7,928 nucleotides of DNA from an uncultured Porphyromonadaceae bacterium (GCA_947175225.1 CAMWLX010000147.1:1-7928), one strand, 5' to 3'; positions 1-6,902 are shown, numbered from the stretch's first letter. The notes: generated from the sequence alone by a model not told the origin. Numbers and translations: made by a program.

Positions 1-140
1 TCTGAAAGAGAGATCTGAGCCTAATTTACTTAAATTCCTTATGTCATAGGAATCTAATTATGTTTAGGCGCAGGAACAAGCGTCATCGGACTACGTCCTC
101 TTCGCTTTGCTCAGAACTGTCAGATTATCACAGAATTTTA
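1..140. repeat. Structured intergenic element, copy A (left part outside window)
   Basis: Positions 1-139 match 252-390 with six substitutions (A positions 56, 93, 108, 118, 119, 128) and no gaps, about 96% identity at a 251-bp offset. Only the core and the right terminal repeat (110-138) are inside the window; the left terminal repeat would lie upstream. Internal inverted repeats are 19-24/64-69 (GCCTAA/TTAGGC), 34-39/48-53 (ATTCCT/AGGAAT), 78-82/103-107 (AAGCG/CGCTT) and 88-91/95-98 (GGAC/GTCC). The right end 110-138 is an imperfect inverted copy of 221-249 (24 of 29 positions pair). No open frame of useful length crosses it. It could be a non-autonomous mobile element (MITE-like) or a repeated structured RNA; the strand of any transcript is unknown. 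The repeat itself is certain, its nature is inference. Confidence 0.9.
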
Positions 141-215
141 TATTCAGGCTTTCTTGTGGGAGCCTGATAATTATTGTGTGATAGGCTGATTTAGCCTGGT
201 AATTTTGACTCACTT
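141..215. other. Spacer between the two element copies, with two small hairpins
   Basis: This is the unique sequence between copies A and B and contains no gene. It has two inverted repeats: CAGGCT (145-150) with AGCCTG (161-166) around a 10-nt loop, and AGGCT (183-187) with AGCCT (193-197) around a 5-nt loop. Positions 161-182 resemble 410-431 just beyond copy B (17 of 22 identical), at nearly the same offset as the repeats. That hints that the two copies arose by tandem duplication of a unit of about 250 bp. The tail similarity is weak and AT-rich, so it is only suggestive. Confidence 0.5.
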
Positions 216-396
216 AAAATAAATTCTGCGTTTATCTGCAAGTTCTGAGTCTCTGAAAGAGAGATCTGAGCCTAATTTACTTAAATTCCTTATGTCATAG
301 GAATCTGATTATGTTTAGGCGCAGGAACAAGCGTCATCGGACTTCGTCCTCTTCGCTTAGCTCAGAACCCTCAGATTAGCACAGAATTTTTATTTT
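216..396. repeat. Structured intergenic element, copy B, complete, with terminal inverted repeats
   Basis: This is the full-length copy. The left end 221-249 and right end 361-389 are inverted repeats of one another, with 23 of 29 positions complementary and no gap. With a 2-nt gap the pairing continues through 216-220 (AAAAT) and 392-396 (ATTTT), giving an element of about 170-180 bp. Inside, 250-254/258-262 form TCTCT-GAA-AGAGA, followed by the same four small inverted repeats as copy A, at 270-275/315-320, 285-290/299-304, 329-333/354-358 and 339-342/346-349. The layout resembles a MITE or a large REP-like palindromic unit. No transposase is encoded in the window and I see no convincing target-site duplication. 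It ends about 270 bp before the first gene, so it could also affect that gene's transcription. I do not recognise the family. Confidence 0.82.
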
Positions 397-501
397 GCTT
401 ACATTTAGTAGCTGGATTATTATTGTTTCATCCTTTTTAGTCTCGGTATGGAAGGTATGAAAAATATTAAATTTGCAAATATAATACTTTTTATTTAAAA
501 A

Positions 502-515
502 TCAAAATATTTTGA
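502..515. promoter_or_regulatory. 14-bp perfect palindrome, possible operator
   Basis: TCAAAATATTTTGA reads the same on both strands. It overlaps the candidate -33 box TTTG (511-514) upstream of the MG2 gene pair, a position where a dimeric regulator could act. The sequence is AT-rich, so chance is a real alternative. No regulator gene lies in the window. Confidence 0.35.
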
Positions 516-541
516 AATTTCTTAACCTATGTATATATTTT
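511..541 (+). promoter_or_regulatory. Candidate distal Bacteroidota-type promoter for the MG2 operon
   Basis: TTTG (511-514) is followed after 19 nt by TATATTTT (534-541), which matches the Bacteroidota -7 consensus TAnnTTTG at all but the last position. The spacing is right for the sigma-ABfr type. It would give a leader of roughly 115 nt before the first MG2 gene. This is weaker than the promoters of the other two genes. Confidence 0.4.
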
Positions 542-596
542 GCGATCTCTGAGACGATTTTATATGCTTTCTATCAAGATTTTAATCTTTTTTTCT

Positions 597-604
597 TATA
601 TTTG
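597..604 (+). promoter_or_regulatory. Candidate proximal -7 box for the MG2 operon
   Basis: TATATTTG is an exact match to the Bacteroidota -7 consensus TAnnTTTG, about 60 bp before the start codon at 665. That would give a leader of about 50 nt. No TTTG occurs 19-21 nt upstream, so the -33 box is missing or degenerate. The box overlaps the palindrome ATTTGCAAAT (600-609), which also occurs at 471-480 over another TAnnTTTG match (468-475). Confidence 0.45.
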
Positions 605-664
605 CAAATTGGATTCTGTCTTATTTGTGATAGAGGCAAGCTAATAGAAAAGTACCAATATTAG

Positions 665-2359
665 ATGGCAAGATATAAAAAACGTATAGTTACATACTTG
701 TTGATGATAGTTCTCTTCTTTCCTATATGGGGGAGGGATCATATACATGTTTTTACGAGCAAGGGTATCTATGAGACCAGCGAGGACCTTTGGTTCAAGT
801 GCATCGCTTTTGACGACAGCACCATGCTTATCTCTGATCGGTCGCACACTGCATTCGTCGAGATTGTCGACCCCTCCGACAGTGTGGTATGGAGAGAGAA
901 ATACAGAATGTCAAACGGTATGTGTGACGGTCAGGTGTATGTTGGGGATGACTGGAAACCGGGGGAGTACCGGATGTTTGTCCATACACGAAGCTCCCTT
1001 GGACGAGAAGATACAGTGATGTATCCAAAACGAATTCTTATTGTAAGGGAACTCCCGGAGGCACCGGTATTCATCAGTGCAGCAAAAGAAAGAATGCAGT
1101 ACATTGATATTCCAGACACAGCCCGGAATGAAGGACTTAACGTTATTGTAACTCTTGATAGCGTAGAATATCATACTCGGAGTAAGGTCAAGGTAACTGT
1201 AAAGGTCACGGATGGAGACGGTAATCCGGTTAGGGCAGTCGTGGCTATGAGCATTGCGGACGCGCTTTATTCCTATCCACTCGCGGATATGGACATAGAG
1301 TCACAGACTTACTGGATATTGCTTGACACAGTCAGGGCTTCAGAAGCCGGTTTCGAGCCGTTCCTGGCGGATGGAGCGGTGTCTGGTTACTTAAGGTCCG
1401 GACGGAAGAAGAATACTATACCCCTTGACGGACAATACATAAATATCTTTGACGAAAAAGCGGAGAAAGGTGCCGTCAACATAATAGCAACTGGTAGTGA
1501 GGGATATTTCGAGGTATCCCCCGAGATTGGTTCATCACTTGGAAAGACATTGCTTTTGAGGCCCTTGGCCGGAGAAGACTTGAAACCGAGACTTGATATA
1601 GACAATCCGTTCAAAGACATAGCTGATATACGAACATCGGTAGCTGAAAGAAATTTCCCTTCGATTCGTAGGAAAAGCTTAGAAAACAGATTCATAGATT
1701 CTATAGATTATTCAGGCAGACATTCGGTACAGCTTGACGAAGTTTTGGTCAAGGGAAAAAGTAAATATTATACAAGACGGAAAAAAGACAAGCTGATGAA
1801 CTACCTTGATAGTATTGCTATGAGTAGAGAAAGCGCGTGGGTATGCTGTGGTGAGATTATCAACGGAGAATATGTTGGCGGTTTCCTTAACGATTATTTA
1901 CCAGGTTTCAACCATCATCCGCTGGATGATCCTCATTATTCAAAGACACCTCCTAAAAACATCAGTGTACCTGAAAAAGGTAAGCTATACAAAATGATTA
2001 AAATGACATGGGTCGAAAGTATGCAATCTTATACGTATGAGCTTGAGTCATGGGCCGTCTATGCGGGTCCAGATTATTCTGATGAGGATCTTTTTGCGAT
2101 GGAAGGCATAATCAAGTCAGATGGATATTATCCTAAGCACAGATTTAAGCTTCCCGATGAAGATGAACTGTTGCTTGGTATGGAGGACTTCCGCAACACC
2201 TTGTTGTGGCTTCCGCGAGCTCAGACAGACGAAAACGGAGAGTTTACATTTGAATTCCCGACATCAGACATAAAATCGACCTTCAGAATATCCGGTTTAA
2301 TCCTTACTCCCAATATCAAGGATGCAAGGACCATAAATGAGTATTTCAAAGTTAAATGA
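665..2359 (+). CDS. Exported MG2-like domain protein, compact form
   Basis: A 564-residue predicted secreted protein of unknown function. Residues 1-23 form a signal peptide (basic RYKKR, then a hydrophobic stretch), without a clear AxA cleavage site. Residues about 27-130 resemble an MG2 domain (HVFTSKGIYETSEDLWFK), and 155-205 a second beta-sandwich. Residues 238-290 look like a carboxypeptidase-regulatory-type fold. LDEVLVKGK (357-365) resembles the segment that opens a plug-like region in these proteins. The C-terminal block (509-545, RNTLLWLPRAQTDENGEF) matches the end of the next gene's product. It appears to lack the central FYPEGG-type domains that the neighbour has. The start at 665 is the first ATG giving a signal peptide; there is no strong ribosome site. 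Base composition falls from about 45-55% G+C before position 1640 to 30-37% after it in the lines I counted. A cell-envelope role is inference; no substrate can be named. Confidence 0.85.
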   Translation: MARYKKRIVTYLLMIVLFFPIWGRDHIHVFTSKGIYETSEDLWFKCIAFDDSTMLISDRSHTAFVEIVDPSDSVVWREKYRMSNGMCDGQVYVGDDWKPGEYRMFVHTRSSLGREDTVMYPKRILIVRELPEAPVFISAAKERMQYIDIPDTARNEGLNVIVTLDSVEYHTRSKVKVTVKVTDGDGNPVRAVVAMSIADALYSYPLADMDIESQTYWILLDTVRASEAGFEPFLADGAVSGYLRSGRKKNTIPLDGQYINIFDEKAEKGAVNIIATGSEGYFEVSPEIGSSLGKTLLLRPLAGEDLKPRLDIDNPFKDIADIRTSVAERNFPSIRRKSLENRFIDSIDYSGRHSVQLDEVLVKGKSKYYTRRKKDKLMNYLDSIAMSRESAWVCCGEIINGEYVGGFLNDYLPGFNHHPLDDPHYSKTPPKNISVPEKGKLYKMIKMTWVESMQSYTYELESWAVYAGPDYSDEDLFAMEGIIKSDGYYPKHRFKLPDEDELLLGMEDFRNTLLWLPRAQTDENGEFTFEFPTSDIKSTFRISGLILTPNIKDARTINEYFKVK

Positions 2360-5003
2360 TTCAAATATGTTAGGGAAAAATACAAACTATATTAGGTTAT
2401 ATTGCTTTTTGATCATGATGTGCGGATGCTTTTGGGCGTCTGCTGTTCCAACGTCATCAACCATAGGCAAAGCTGAAACAAACATTGAGACACATACACC
2501 GGACAGAAATCTTCAAACACTCTTTTCTGATATAATGGCCGCCTCGCTTCCAAAGGAAAAGGTGTATCTTCATCTTGACAATTCCTGTTATTATAAAGAT
2601 GATACTTTATGGTTTAGCGCATACGTCGTAAATTCCGATGGAAATACATCTGATGTAATAAGCAAGACACTTTATGTAGATCTACTTAATCCGGGAGGAG
2701 ACATAATAGACACAAAGGTGCTGAAAATCGAGAATGGGAGAGCACACGGCAGTTTTAAAATAAACTGCACCCCTTTCTATTCCGGTTTTTTTGAGATCCG
2801 TGCATATACCAAATATATGATGAACTTCGGTCCGGAAACTGCATTCTCAAGAGTCATTCCTGTGTTTGATGCTCCCAAGAAAGAAGGAGACTACGAAACC
2901 AGAACAATGCGTAATTTTGGAACAGGAAATTATACCTACACTCGCAAAAATCCTCAAAAGGGTAAAGATATTGATGTAAAATTCTATCCTGAAGGTGGAA
3001 ATATCATAAAAGGCGTGCCTGTTAAAATTGCATTCGAAGCAAAAGATAAAAACGGATACCCAATTGAGATAAAAGGAACTGTGATAAATGAATCGAAAGA
3101 TACAGTAGCAGAGTTCTTTACCGAACATCAAGGAAAAGGAGCATTCACGATAGTTCCGGACAGTCAACCGCTATACGCAAATATAGACTTTGACGGCAAG
3201 ACAAAAAAAGTAAAGTTGCCGGAAACCCTTCCCAATGGATTTTCATTAAGCGTTGATAACCTGTCAAATAATGACAGTATTTCAGTCACAGTCAATCGTG
3301 CAGGCATTTTTAATCGGATTGATACAGTCGGAGTAATACTGACAAGTCAAGGAGTTATGAAGACGTATGGCGCAGTGGCTTCATCATTCAGAAAACCCTT
3401 ACATATTTCTTTTGACAGAAACATATTGTCACGGGGAGTTGCTGAAGTTACTCTTGTGGACAAGCATGGTCGGAAAATAGCAGACCGATTGTTTTTCAAT
3501 ATGCCTGATTCCACTGATTTCATCGGCTTCAATTATTCTTTTGATAAGGATGCTTATCAACCATTTGAAGCTATAAATATGTCAATCTCAATGAATGATG
3601 CTGATGGAAATCCATTAAGTCATCCCTTTTCACTCTCCGTCAGGGATGGAAAAAGCGAGACAGCATGGACTCGTGATATATGCACGGATCTATTGCTGAT
3701 GTCAGACATTAAGGGATATGTAGAAAATCCTGCATATTATTTTGAGTCAAATGATAGTGCACATATCTGTCACCTTGATCTCCTGATGATGGTGCAGGGA
3801 TGGAGAAAATACCCTTGGGAATCACTTGTTGAAAATAATATCGGCAATCTTCGTTTCAAACCTGAATCGGAAGGCATAGAAATCGCAGGAACAGTTCGCA
3901 GTCTTACCAATAAGAAAATGCCGGAAGTAGATGTGACAGCATTCCTTATGAAAGGAGATAGGGATGAGGAAAAGTCAATCCCGCCTATGGACATGACCCG
4001 TACCGATTCTCTTGGAAGATTCTCATTCACCGTTAACATTGAAGACAAGTGGAAACTTATTCTTAACACGACGAAGAAAAGTAAACTCATAGATAGCCAG
4101 ATTGCACTTGATAAGAGCTTTATTCCACATCCACGTCGTTATTTTCGTTATGAAATGGATGCCCCATTGGCATTAGTGGATGATGGCAGATCTAAATTAC
4201 CGGATGCTGTGACGGAACTTTCTATTTCTACTGACGATCAAGATTCATTGAGTTCATATCGGACAGATGATGACAAATCTACATGGTTGGATGAATTAAC
4301 CGTCACACATAAGACCAATTGGCTTGATGATGCCCGGGCTCAAGCGCGTAAAAGGGCTATAGCATATTATGATGTTGATGAAGAAATCAATAATTTAAGA
4401 GATCAGGGAGAATATATCGATGTAGGGTGTGACATTCACAAGATGATCATGAAATTAAATCCACTGTTTACAAGAGAATACGACGGTGCAGGAGGGGAAA
4501 TGTTGATATATAAGCATAAGATCCCGCTGATCGTAGTGGACTATGAAAGAATGGAGGGACCCACTCCCGAAGATTATTACAGATATAAGGATGTTAGACT
4601 TGAGTCCATAAAATCCATATCCATAAGTGAATATGAACGTCTGATAGGCAAATATTGCTGGATTAGGATTCCTCCAAGTGAGGCTGCTGATTTGTATAGC
4701 TGTGTAGTGATGATTGAGACATATCCGGATGGAAAAATTATGGTAGACGGAGGAAAAGGAATACGCAAGACGAGTATGCAGGGATATGTCACTCCGCAGG
4801 AATTCTATTCTCCTGATTATTCTGTAATGCCAATAGAGAAAGATTATCGACGCACTCTTTACTGGAATCCGGAGTTAGTTCCTGACGAGAATGGAAAGGC
4901 TAACGTAAGATTCTATAATAATGGCACAAATACTGTCCCTAAAGCTGACATCCAAACCGTTTCTACAAACGGAGCTATCGGAGCCGCTGGCAATTGCAGA
5001 TAA
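2337..5003 (+). CDS. Exported MG2/alpha-2-macroglobulin-like protein with plug-like region
   Basis: An 888-residue predicted exported protein; the biochemical role of this Bacteroidota family is unknown to me. A signal peptide covers residues 1-36 (LYCFLIMMCGCFWASA, possible cut after ASA; Cys31 gives a weak lipoprotein alternative). The MG2 domain is at about 73-178 (KVYLHLDNSCYYKDDTLWF). A domain opening VKFYPEGG spans 214-300, further macroglobulin-like strands run to about 390, and another beta-sandwich follows (402-440) with the family motifs GYVENPAYYFE (460-470) and LMMVQGWRKYPW (483-494). A carboxypeptidase-regulatory-like domain lies at 513-580, and LDELTVTHK (651-659) begins a TonB-plug-like stretch with IPLIVVDYERMEG (729-741). 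The C-terminal block YRRTLYWNPELVPDENG (837-853) is shared with the upstream gene. It overlaps that gene by 23 nt, implying one operon. AAGGA (2326-2330) six bases upstream supports the start at 2337. An ATG at 2367, just after the upstream stop, would give 878 residues and a more usual signal peptide. Confidence 0.88.
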   Translation: MSISKLNDSNMLGKNTNYIRLYCFLIMMCGCFWASAVPTSSTIGKAETNIETHTPDRNLQTLFSDIMAASLPKEKVYLHLDNSCYYKDDTLWFSAYVVNSDGNTSDVISKTLYVDLLNPGGDIIDTKVLKIENGRAHGSFKINCTPFYSGFFEIRAYTKYMMNFGPETAFSRVIPVFDAPKKEGDYETRTMRNFGTGNYTYTRKNPQKGKDIDVKFYPEGGNIIKGVPVKIAFEAKDKNGYPIEIKGTVINESKDTVAEFFTEHQGKGAFTIVPDSQPLYANIDFDGKTKKVKLPETLPNGFSLSVDNLSNNDSISVTVNRAGIFNRIDTVGVILTSQGVMKTYGAVASSFRKPLHISFDRNILSRGVAEVTLVDKHGRKIADRLFFNMPDSTDFIGFNYSFDKDAYQPFEAINMSISMNDADGNPLSHPFSLSVRDGKSETAWTRDICTDLLLMSDIKGYVENPAYYFESNDSAHICHLDLLMMVQGWRKYPWESLVENNIGNLRFKPESEGIEIAGTVRSLTNKKMPEVDVTAFLMKGDRDEEKSIPPMDMTRTDSLGRFSFTVNIEDKWKLILNTTKKSKLIDSQIALDKSFIPHPRRYFRYEMDAPLALVDDGRSKLPDAVTELSISTDDQDSLSSYRTDDDKSTWLDELTVTHKTNWLDDARAQARKRAIAYYDVDEEINNLRDQGEYIDVGCDIHKMIMKLNPLFTREYDGAGGEMLIYKHKIPLIVVDYERMEGPTPEDYYRYKDVRLESIKSISISEYERLIGKYCWIRIPPSEAADLYSCVVMIETYPDGKIMVDGGKGIRKTSMQGYVTPQEFYSPDYSVMPIEKDYRRTLYWNPELVPDENGKANVRFYNNGTNTVPKADIQTVSTNGAIGAAGNCR

Positions 5004-5023
5004 ATGGCATATACCACCATTCC

Positions 5024-5049
5024 TGAGGCTTCGTTGAGACGGGGCCTTA
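5024..5049 (+). terminator. Hairpin in the convergent gap, possible terminator of the MG2 operon
   Basis: In + strand RNA, TGAGGCTTCGT (5024-5034) can pair with ACGGGGCCTTA (5039-5049) around a TGAG loop: 11 pairs, three of them G-U wobbles. It starts 20 nt after the stop of the second MG2 gene and overlaps the stop codon of the convergent gene. The wobbles become C/A mismatches on the - strand, so it should be stable mainly in + strand transcripts. There is no T-tract after it, so it is not a classic intrinsic terminator. Confidence 0.4.
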
Positions 5050-6609
5050 TTCGATGAGCCAGGATTCGATGTTATTGAGGGTAGATGAGTAGTTTGCTCC
5101 AATTTTAATGATTTGTTTGCCAGCAGAGATAAAGGGAAGGTGATATCCTTGTTTGTTTATTTGGTCGATTGTTTCTTGAGGAGTGCCGTCGGTCTTTAGC
5201 TCGAAAATATAGATATAGCGTCTTGTCTGCATTATCATGTCTATTCGGGCATTGCAGGTCTGAAGTTCAGCCTGAGGTTCAAAACCGAGAGCTCGAAGCA
5301 TGAGATAGAGACAACTTTGGAAGTATTTTTCTCTCTTGTCAAGTTCTGTCAGACCATAAGGATTCCCATGGAGGAATGTTTTAAAATCCTCCATAAATAT
5401 TTGAGGCTTGCCATCTATCAGGCTATTACGTAATTTTATAAAAATACTGTTGGTTTTTTCTACCCCTAATCCTGAGTAAATTGGAATGATGGCTCGCGTG
5501 AATGATGTTGCAACTTCTATATTGGGAAGTCCAAGAAGAAAAGATTGCTTATCTCGCGAATATTCCTTAATAGTCACATACCCACTCTCAAAAAGCAACG
5601 CTATTGGATTTTGAAGATATGATTCTTTGCCAGAAAAATCTTGAACAAACACTTCAATGCAGTCAAGAGAGGGAAGATAAAAATCATCACGTTTAAGGAC
5701 ATTGATTAGAAAAGATGGAGTTCCTGATTTAAACCAAAAATTATCAATCTCCCTGCTTTTAAGGGCTCTGATAATGCTATAGGGATTATAGATGTCCGGA
5801 CCTTTTTTAGAAAAATGGTAGCCGTCATAGTTTTCCTTTAGTTCGGTAAAAATTTCATCGAAATCTGTATCCTCTTCTTTTGCAAAATCATTTATGCCAT
5901 TTTTGAAATTGGCTATAAGTTCCTGTTCGGTTATGCCACATATAGAAGCATAATCATTGAAAAGAGAAATATCTTCAAGATTGTTTGCACCACTGAAAAG
6001 ACTTGTGTGGCTAAAGCGTGATATGCCAGTCACAAACACGAAGCCTATATGTTCGTCGGATGCTTTAAGAACAGTGAAAAGAGACTTGAGAGTCTTGCGG
6101 AAATATGTATTTAGTTCATAACATTCCGGCTCTAAGGTATCAAGTAGTGGGGAGTCGTATTCATCTACGAGGATTGCAACCTTTTGACCGGTTTTTTCGT
6201 GAAATATTCGTAAAATTGTCGCAAATCTGTCGGAATAATCTCCGCGATTAGAAATTCCATATATTTCTTCATACATGGATAAGGTAGTATCTATATATTT
6301 GTCAAGATTCTCCTTTTCTGTTGCACGTACAGTATTAAATGAAAATTTTACGACGGGTCTTGGAGTCCAGTCAATTTCGTCAGTATCGAGTGCGAGCCCT
6401 TTGAAAAGCTCTCGTTTACCTTCGAAGTATGCTTGCAGAGTAGTAAGGAAAAGACTTTTTCCGAATCTCCGAGGACGACTGAGGAAATAGTATTTGCCGG
6501 TGTCAATCATTTTCCTGACAAACATAGTCTTGTCGACGTATGTATATCCTCCGGTAATTATCTCGGAGAAACTTTGGATACCAATAGGATATTTCATTTG
6601 CGATCCCAT
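5047..6609 (-). CDS. AAA-ATPase-like protein with C-terminal PD-(D/E)XK nuclease-like domain
   Basis: A 520-residue cytoplasmic protein of the AAA-ATPase-like / DUF1703 architecture, often present in many copies in Bacteroidales genomes; its biological role is not established to my knowledge. The N-terminus has the family opening KYPIGIQSF and YVDKT (24-28). The P-loop is RPRRFGKS (45-52), with the family's Arg in place of the first Walker Gly. Walker B is VAILVDEYD (144-152), and TGISRFSHTSLFSGANNLED (194-213) is the conserved block after the next strand. The C-terminal domain has RIDM (Asp457), FELK (Glu470, Lys472) and Gln483, the arrangement of a PD-(D/E)XK active site, so it appears intact. 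Length is normal for the family. An ATG at 6597 (Met5) would begin MKYPIGIQ, the more usual N-terminus, so the true start may be there. It has its own promoter at 6639-6670 and is convergent with the MG2 operon. A role in DNA processing or in a mobile or defence context is inference. Confidence 0.9.
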   Translation of the reverse strand: MGSQMKYPIGIQSFSEIITGGYTYVDKTMFVRKMIDTGKYYFLSRPRRFGKSLFLTTLQAYFEGKRELFKGLALDTDEIDWTPRPVVKFSFNTVRATEKENLDKYIDTTLSMYEEIYGISNRGDYSDRFATILRIFHEKTGQKVAILVDEYDSPLLDTLEPECYELNTYFRKTLKSLFTVLKASDEHIGFVFVTGISRFSHTSLFSGANNLEDISLFNDYASICGITEQELIANFKNGINDFAKEEDTDFDEIFTELKENYDGYHFSKKGPDIYNPYSIIRALKSREIDNFWFKSGTPSFLINVLKRDDFYLPSLDCIEVFVQDFSGKESYLQNPIALLFESGYVTIKEYSRDKQSFLLGLPNIEVATSFTRAIIPIYSGLGVEKTNSIFIKLRNSLIDGKPQIFMEDFKTFLHGNPYGLTELDKREKYFQSCLYLMLRALGFEPQAELQTCNARIDMIMQTRRYIYIFELKTDGTPQETIDQINKQGYHLPFISAGKQIIKIGANYSSTLNNIESWLIE

Positions 6610-6638
6610 ATTTCTTATTAATCAACTCTTTCAATTCC

Positions 6639-6670
6639 CAAAATTACAAAAAAAATACATATGATGCAAA
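6639..6670 (-). promoter_or_regulatory. Bacteroidota-type promoter of the ATPase/nuclease gene
   Basis: Read on the - strand, TTTG (6667-6670) is followed after 20 nt by TAATTTTG (6639-6646), an exact match to TTTG-N19/21-TAnnTTTG. The -7 box lies about 30 nt before the start codon at 6609, giving a leader of roughly 20-25 nt, or 35 nt to the alternative start at 6597. Confidence 0.75.
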
Positions 6671-6871
6671 TAAGAAAACTTTAGATCTGCTTATATCGAA
6701 TGTTCCCATTAATATTAAAAGCTATCTCTATGACCTTAGCATAACACTCCACTAATTGATTTCAATATAATCGACATCGCAAGAGTATTCAAATGATATA
6801 TTCTGGGCTACTTTTTAATGCCCATTTAAAGAGATTAATGCTTCAATTTTTATGTGGGGAAGTAAAATATC
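6671..6871. other. Divergent intergenic region between two promoters
   Basis: About 200 bp of AT-rich sequence separates the divergent promoters. I see no open frame, tRNA or repeat in it. The only structure is TGGGC (6804-6808) with GCCCA (6820-6824) around an 11-nt loop, too weak and too far from either gene to name. Confidence 0.5.
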
Positions 6872-6902
6872 TTTGTTTTATGGAACATTATTTATATATT
6901 TG
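6872..6902 (+). promoter_or_regulatory. Bacteroidota-type promoter of the membrane protein gene
   Basis: TTTG (6872-6875) is followed after 19 nt by TATATTTG (6895-6902), an exact match to the Bacteroidota promoter consensus. The start codon at 6950 lies 47 nt beyond the -7 box, giving a leader of about 40 nt. This supports the partial gene being expressed from here. Confidence 0.75.

Noticed and set aside
70..110. GAUGA next to paired GGAC/GUCC on the - strand, reminiscent of a hammerhead ribozyme
   Set aside because: The required CUGAUGA core and GAAA segment are absent in both copies, and the stems do not fit any hammerhead layout.
1..396. Direct repeats considered as a CRISPR array
   Set aside because: Only two units, repeats of about 139 bp or more with internal inverted structure, and no cas genes; CRISPR repeats are much shorter and regularly spaced.
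216..396. Target-site duplication flanking copy B
   Set aside because: Short AT-rich matches can be found on both sides but none is adjacent to both ends at a consistent boundary, so I do not claim one.
1844..1870. CCGEI in the first MG2 protein (residues 394-398) as an alpha-2-macroglobulin thioester (GCGEQ)
   Set aside because: The Gln needed for the thioester is Ile here, and the position lies in the plug-like region rather than in a thioester domain.
2847..3167. Open frames antisense to the two MG2 genes (for example 2847-3167 and 3770-4090)
   Set aside because: Composition is that of reverse-complemented coding sequence, without domains, promoters or ribosome sites.
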